The notes under the pieces: model-generated
Seen by the model: only the letters and a program-made list of their open reading frames with translations
Told to the model about the DNA's origin: nothing
The model's database searches: none
NCBI GenBank assembly: GCA_947373615.1
Contig: CANBYN010000058.1
Span: 1 to 9,333, forward strand
DNA length: 9,333 nt
Reading direction: 5' to 3'
Source of the DNA: Burkholderiaceae bacterium
GTDB taxonomy: Bacteria > Pseudomonadota > Gammaproteobacteria > Burkholderiales > Burkholderiaceae
Made by a program: the position numbers and the translations under genes
In this document: positions 7,134 to 9,333 of the stretch, piece by piece
Position numbering within the stretch: the stretch's first letter is position 1
Layout: the number at the start of each line of letters is the position of its first letter

Positions 7134-7589
7134 CTAGAACGGAATGTCATCATCCATAGCGCCCAATGAAGCAGCATTCGATGATGCGGGAGCAGATTGC
7201 TCAGTAGACTTTGAGCGCGAATAGCTTTCGCCACCATCACCACTTCCACCTACCGGTTTACCCCCAAGCATTTGCATTGTTTCTGCAACGATCTCAGTGG
7301 AATACTTTTCTTGACCACTTGCATCAGTCCACTTGCGAGTACGTAAACGACCCTCAACATAAACCTGTGAACCTTTTTTGAGGTACTGACCAGCGATTTC
7401 TGCGAGCTTGCCAAAGAAAGCAACACGATGCCATTCTGTGGTTTCTTTCATTTCACCAGTTTGCTTATCTTTGTAGCGGTCTGAGGTTGCTACAGAAATG
7501 TTTGTAACGGCGTCGCCGCTTGGCATGTAACGTGTTTCTGGATCGCGCCCCACGTTACCTACGATGATGACCTTATTTACCGAAGCCAT
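7134..7589 (-). CDS. ssb: Single-stranded DNA-binding protein
   Basis: 151 residues. Residues 1-110 are the OB fold, close to E. coli SSB: NKVIIVGNVGRDPETRYMP at 5-23, EWHRVAFFGKLAEIA at 52-66 and QVYVEGRLRTRKWTD at 75-89. The ssDNA-stacking aromatics are kept at Trp53, Phe59 and Trp87 (E. coli Trp54, Phe60, Trp88), while E. coli Trp40 is replaced by Tyr39. Residues about 111-144 form a Gly/Ser-rich flexible linker, and MDDDIPF at 145-151 is the acidic tail that recruits repair and replication partners. The protein acts as a tetramer coating single-stranded DNA in replication, recombination and repair. A strong Shine-Dalgarno, GGGAG (complement of 7595-7599), lies 5 nt before the ATG, the clearest ribosome site in the window. 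It follows the MFS gene by 81 bp and ends in an intrinsic terminator, so it may be transcribed with the MFS gene, from its own promoter, or both. Confidence 0.97.
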   Translation of the reverse strand: MASVNKVIIVGNVGRDPETRYMPSGDAVTNISVATSDRYKDKQTGEMKETTEWHRVAFFGKLAEIAGQYLKKGSQVYVEGRLRTRKWTDASGQEKYSTEIVAETMQMLGGKPVGGSGDGGESYSRSKSTEQSAPASSNAASLGAMDDDIPF

Positions 7590-7670
7590 GTTGTCTCCCG
7601 AAGAAAAATACTGCTGTTATTACTACTAAAAAATAAACTGCCCGCTTTATTTAAGTCTATAAAGCTAAGG
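7590..7670 (-). promoter_or_regulatory. ssb leader region with two overlapping, mutually exclusive inverted repeats
   Basis: The 81 bp between the MFS stop and ssb hold GCTTTAT (7644-7650) paired with ATAAAGC (7659-7665) around an 8-nt loop. They also hold AAATAAA (7631-7637) paired with TTTATTT (7646-7652), which shares bases with the first pair. Read on the minus strand, the second hairpin is followed by a short T run, so it could be a weak MFS terminator. The stems are AT-rich, and the folding is inferred by eye. I cannot name a convincing -35/-10 pair for ssb here. The ssb Shine-Dalgarno is at 7595-7599. Confidence 0.3.
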
Positions 7671-8855
7671 TTATGTCTTTGGGGCGACATCCTTTGATTC
7701 TATGGCTCTTGTTGGCATTTTGCCCATTGACCAAGCAATTATAAGCCAGCAAATTAAGAGGATTGCTCCCATAACAAAGACCGATAAATCACCATGGCTA
7801 TCCATTAAGTAACCACCGATAACGGCGCCCATAAACAGACCAATCGATTGCGTAGTGTTGTAAACACCTAATGCTGTACCTTTAGATTCTTTGGCAAAGC
7901 GCGACACTAAAGAAGGCTGCAAAGCTTCTAACAGATTAAATCCTACGAAGTAAATCAATAAGGCGAAAGCAATTGTCAAAATAGAAACTGCTTGAATAAA
8001 CAATGACTCAGCAATCAGAAGTAAAACAATTGCAACTAGGAGCACGGTACGCAAGCGTTGCCGCTTCTCTCCATAAATCAAAACAGGCGCCATAAACACA
8101 AATGAGAGTAGCACCACGGGGAGATAAATTTCCCAATGTGATGAGAGAGGTAAACCAGCTTGCACTAATAAACGCGGCACTACCAAGAACATCGCCACTT
8201 GCGTTGCATGCAATACGAACACTCCAAGATTCAAGCGCATTAATTCTGGGCGGAAAAATACTTCTTTCAATGTGGCTTGCTGTACGTTGGCCTCAGGTTT
8301 GCTTGTTGGTAAAACATAGAAGGTCACAAACATGGCAATAACACCGAGGATTGCAAGAACGACAAAAATTCCGCTAAGACTAATAACGCGGTAAATCGGC
8401 GCTGCAACCACAAGAGATAACGCAAATGACAGAGCAATACTGCCACCAACTAAGGCCATAGCTCTAGTACGAACCTGCTCACGAGTTAAATCCGCCACCC
8501 AAGCAGAAATAGCCGCAGATACCGCCCCAGCACCCATAATGCCGCGCCCAATGGCAATCCAGAGCAAATCATCTTTGGCAGCACAAATTAGCGCGCCCGC
8601 CACAAATAAGGAAAGACCCCATAAAACCACCGGTTTGCGACCAATTCGGTCCGATAAGCGACCCAATGGAATATAAAAGCAAGCCTGAACAATATTGAAA
8701 ATCCCGAGCGCCAATCCCACCCAGAGGGCGTGTTCACCCCCCGGCAAGCCCCGCGCATGGATGCTAAATACTGGCAATAGCAAGAAAAGGCCTAGCATGC
8801 GAAGGCCAAAGATGCCCGCTAAGGCCAGAGTAGATCGAAGTTCAGAAGGATTCAT
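7671..8855 (-). CDS. MFS transporter, YajR-like (without the C-terminal YAM domain)
   Basis: 394 residues with about 12 hydrophobic segments, the major facilitator layout of an inner-membrane, probably proton-driven exporter. Motif A, GRLSDRIGRKPV, is at 65-76 between segments 2 and 3. The segment-4 motif GRGIMGAGAVSAA is at 103-115, followed by DLTREQVRTRAMA at 122-134. NLLEALQPSL (307-316) and KGTALGVYNTTQSIG (325-339) in segments 10-11 closely resemble E. coli YajR. YajR carries an extra cytoplasmic ferredoxin-like YAM domain after segment 12. This protein stops about 16 residues after the last segment, so that domain is absent. The substrate is unknown. The ATG at 8855 is only 37 bp from the divergent uvrA start and has no visible Shine-Dalgarno. 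It lies upstream of ssb on the same strand. In E. coli uvrA and ssb are adjacent and divergent, so here this gene sits between them. Confidence 0.9.
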   Translation of the reverse strand: MNPSELRSTLALAGIFGLRMLGLFLLLPVFSIHARGLPGGEHALWVGLALGIFNIVQACFYIPLGRLSDRIGRKPVVLWGLSLFVAGALICAAKDDLLWIAIGRGIMGAGAVSAAISAWVADLTREQVRTRAMALVGGSIALSFALSLVVAAPIYRVISLSGIFVVLAILGVIAMFVTFYVLPTSKPEANVQQATLKEVFFRPELMRLNLGVFVLHATQVAMFLVVPRLLVQAGLPLSSHWEIYLPVVLLSFVFMAPVLIYGEKRQRLRTVLLVAIVLLLIAESLFIQAVSILTIAFALLIYFVGFNLLEALQPSLVSRFAKESKGTALGVYNTTQSIGLFMGAVIGGYLMDSHGDLSVFVMGAILLICWLIIAWSMGKMPTRAIESKDVAPKT

Positions 8856-8892
8856 GGGAAAGCGCTATATTAACAAGTTACGCTAAAAAATC
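8856..8892. promoter_or_regulatory. 37-bp divergent promoter region between the MFS gene and uvrA
   Basis: Two -10-like hexamers overlap on opposite strands: TATATT (8866-8871, towards uvrA) and TAATAT (reverse complement of 8867-8872, towards the MFS gene). Neither has a good -35 at standard spacing, and any -35 would fall inside the opposite gene. A near-palindrome, TAACAAGTTA (8871-8880, mismatched only at its central two bases), and flanking AGCG (8861-8864) and CGCT (8881-8884) could be an operator. No CTGT-N8-ACAG LexA box is present. Leaders would be very short on both sides. Confidence 0.35.
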
Positions 8893-9333
8893 ATGAATAA
8901 CGAAATTAAGATCCGCGGTGCCCGCACCCACAACCTCAAAAACATTAATCTAGACATCCCTAGAGAGAAACTAGTCGTATTAACTGGATTATCCGGCTCA
9001 GGCAAAAGTTCTCTAGCTTTTGATACCCTGTATGCGGAAGGTCAGCGTCGCTACGTTGAGTCTCTCTCAGCATATGCACGTCAATTCTTGCAACTGATGG
9101 AAAAGCCAGATGTCGATACGATTGAAGGTCTCTCACCTGCAATCTCTATTGAACAGAAAGCGACGAGTCACAACCCTCGCTCAACAGTCGGTACTGTCAC
9201 AGAAATTCATGATTATTTACGCTTACTCTTTGCGCGCGCAGGTACGCCGCATTGCCCAGATCACAACCTTCCACTAGAAGCGCAAAGTGTTTCTCAAATG
9301 GTAGATACCGTTCTTTCAATGCCTGAAGATACA
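8893..9333 (+). CDS. uvrA: Excinuclease ABC subunit A, first 147 residues, gene runs off the right edge
   Basis: ATPase that finds bulky DNA lesions and loads UvrB in nucleotide excision repair. All 147 codons to the right edge are open, and the sequence follows E. coli UvrA almost residue for residue: KIRGARTHNLKNINLDIPR at 6-24, Walker A GLSGSGKS at 32-39 with Lys38, and FDTLYAEGQRRYVESLSAYA at 43-62. The UvrB-interacting start of the insertion domain includes MEKPDVDTIEGLSPAISIEQ at 69-88 and SHNPRSTVGTVTEIHDYLRL at 92-111. The full protein in this family is about 940-950 residues, so roughly 85% is missing from the window. The first zinc module, signature and Walker B motifs lie outside. 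The start agrees with the family N-terminus, although no Shine-Dalgarno precedes it (ACGCTAAAAAATC directly before the ATG). Confidence 0.97.
   Translation, partial: MNNEIKIRGARTHNLKNINLDIPREKLVVLTGLSGSGKSSLAFDTLYAEGQRRYVESLSAYARQFLQLMEKPDVDTIEGLSPAISIEQKATSHNPRSTVGTVTEIHDYLRLLFARAGTPHCPDHNLPLEAQSVSQMVDTVLSMPEDT

Noticed and set aside
8960..9142. Minus-strand open frame of 60 codons opposite uvrA
   Set aside because: It is antisense to the highly conserved N-terminus of UvrA, with no independent support.
1..9333. Mobile elements, CRISPR arrays, tRNA or rRNA genes, toxin-antitoxin or defence genes
   Set aside because: I saw no spaced identical repeats, transposase motifs, cloverleaf-like segments or small two-gene cassettes. 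Coding genes fill nearly all of the window, and the longest spacer is about 140 bp.

Overview
The window looks like ordinary chromosomal core DNA from a betaproteobacterium of the Burkholderiales. Moderate GC (clearly below Burkholderia or Ralstonia by eye), the protein families and the gene neighbourhoods suggest a Polynucleobacter-like freshwater member of Burkholderiaceae. That placement rests on family resemblance and gene order, not on a database search. Eight protein-coding genes cover almost the whole window. I see no RNA genes, CRISPR array, insertion sequence, prophage or origin.

Left part (1-2198, minus strand): the N-terminal 732 residues of a very large FAD-dependent oxidoreductase (DUF3683 plus GlcD/Dld-like FAD domains). 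Its C-terminal part lies beyond the left edge. A 134-bp divergent spacer (2199-2332) separates it from a rightward cluster.

Centre left (2333-5617, plus strand): ilvA (threonine ammonia-lyase with two ACT-like domains, isoleucine synthesis), a cytosolic cN-I type 5'-nucleotidase starting one base after the ilvA stop, and queF (preQ0 reductase, queuosine tRNA modification). The spacing (1 bp, then 26 bp) suggests one transcript, although the three products serve different pathways.

Centre right (5623-6993, minus strand): a membrane-anchored TAXI-family solute-binding protein with a cytoplasmic tail and no TRAP permease gene beside it. It converges on queF with a 5-bp gap. This is the least understood gene here.

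Right part (7066-9333): an ssb terminator (7066-7108), ssb (minus), a YajR-like MFS transporter (minus), and divergently the first 147 codons of uvrA (plus). uvrA and ssb, the DNA repair pair that is directly divergent in E. coli, are here separated by the transporter gene. The uvrA/MFS spacer is only 37 bp and holds no LexA-type box that I can recognise.

I found no convincing new multi-gene system. The observations most worth following are the orphan two-membrane-segment TAXI protein, the ilvA/5'-nucleotidase coupling, the compact uvrA/MFS promoter region, and a perfect 19-bp palindrome over the catalytic-cysteine codon of queF.
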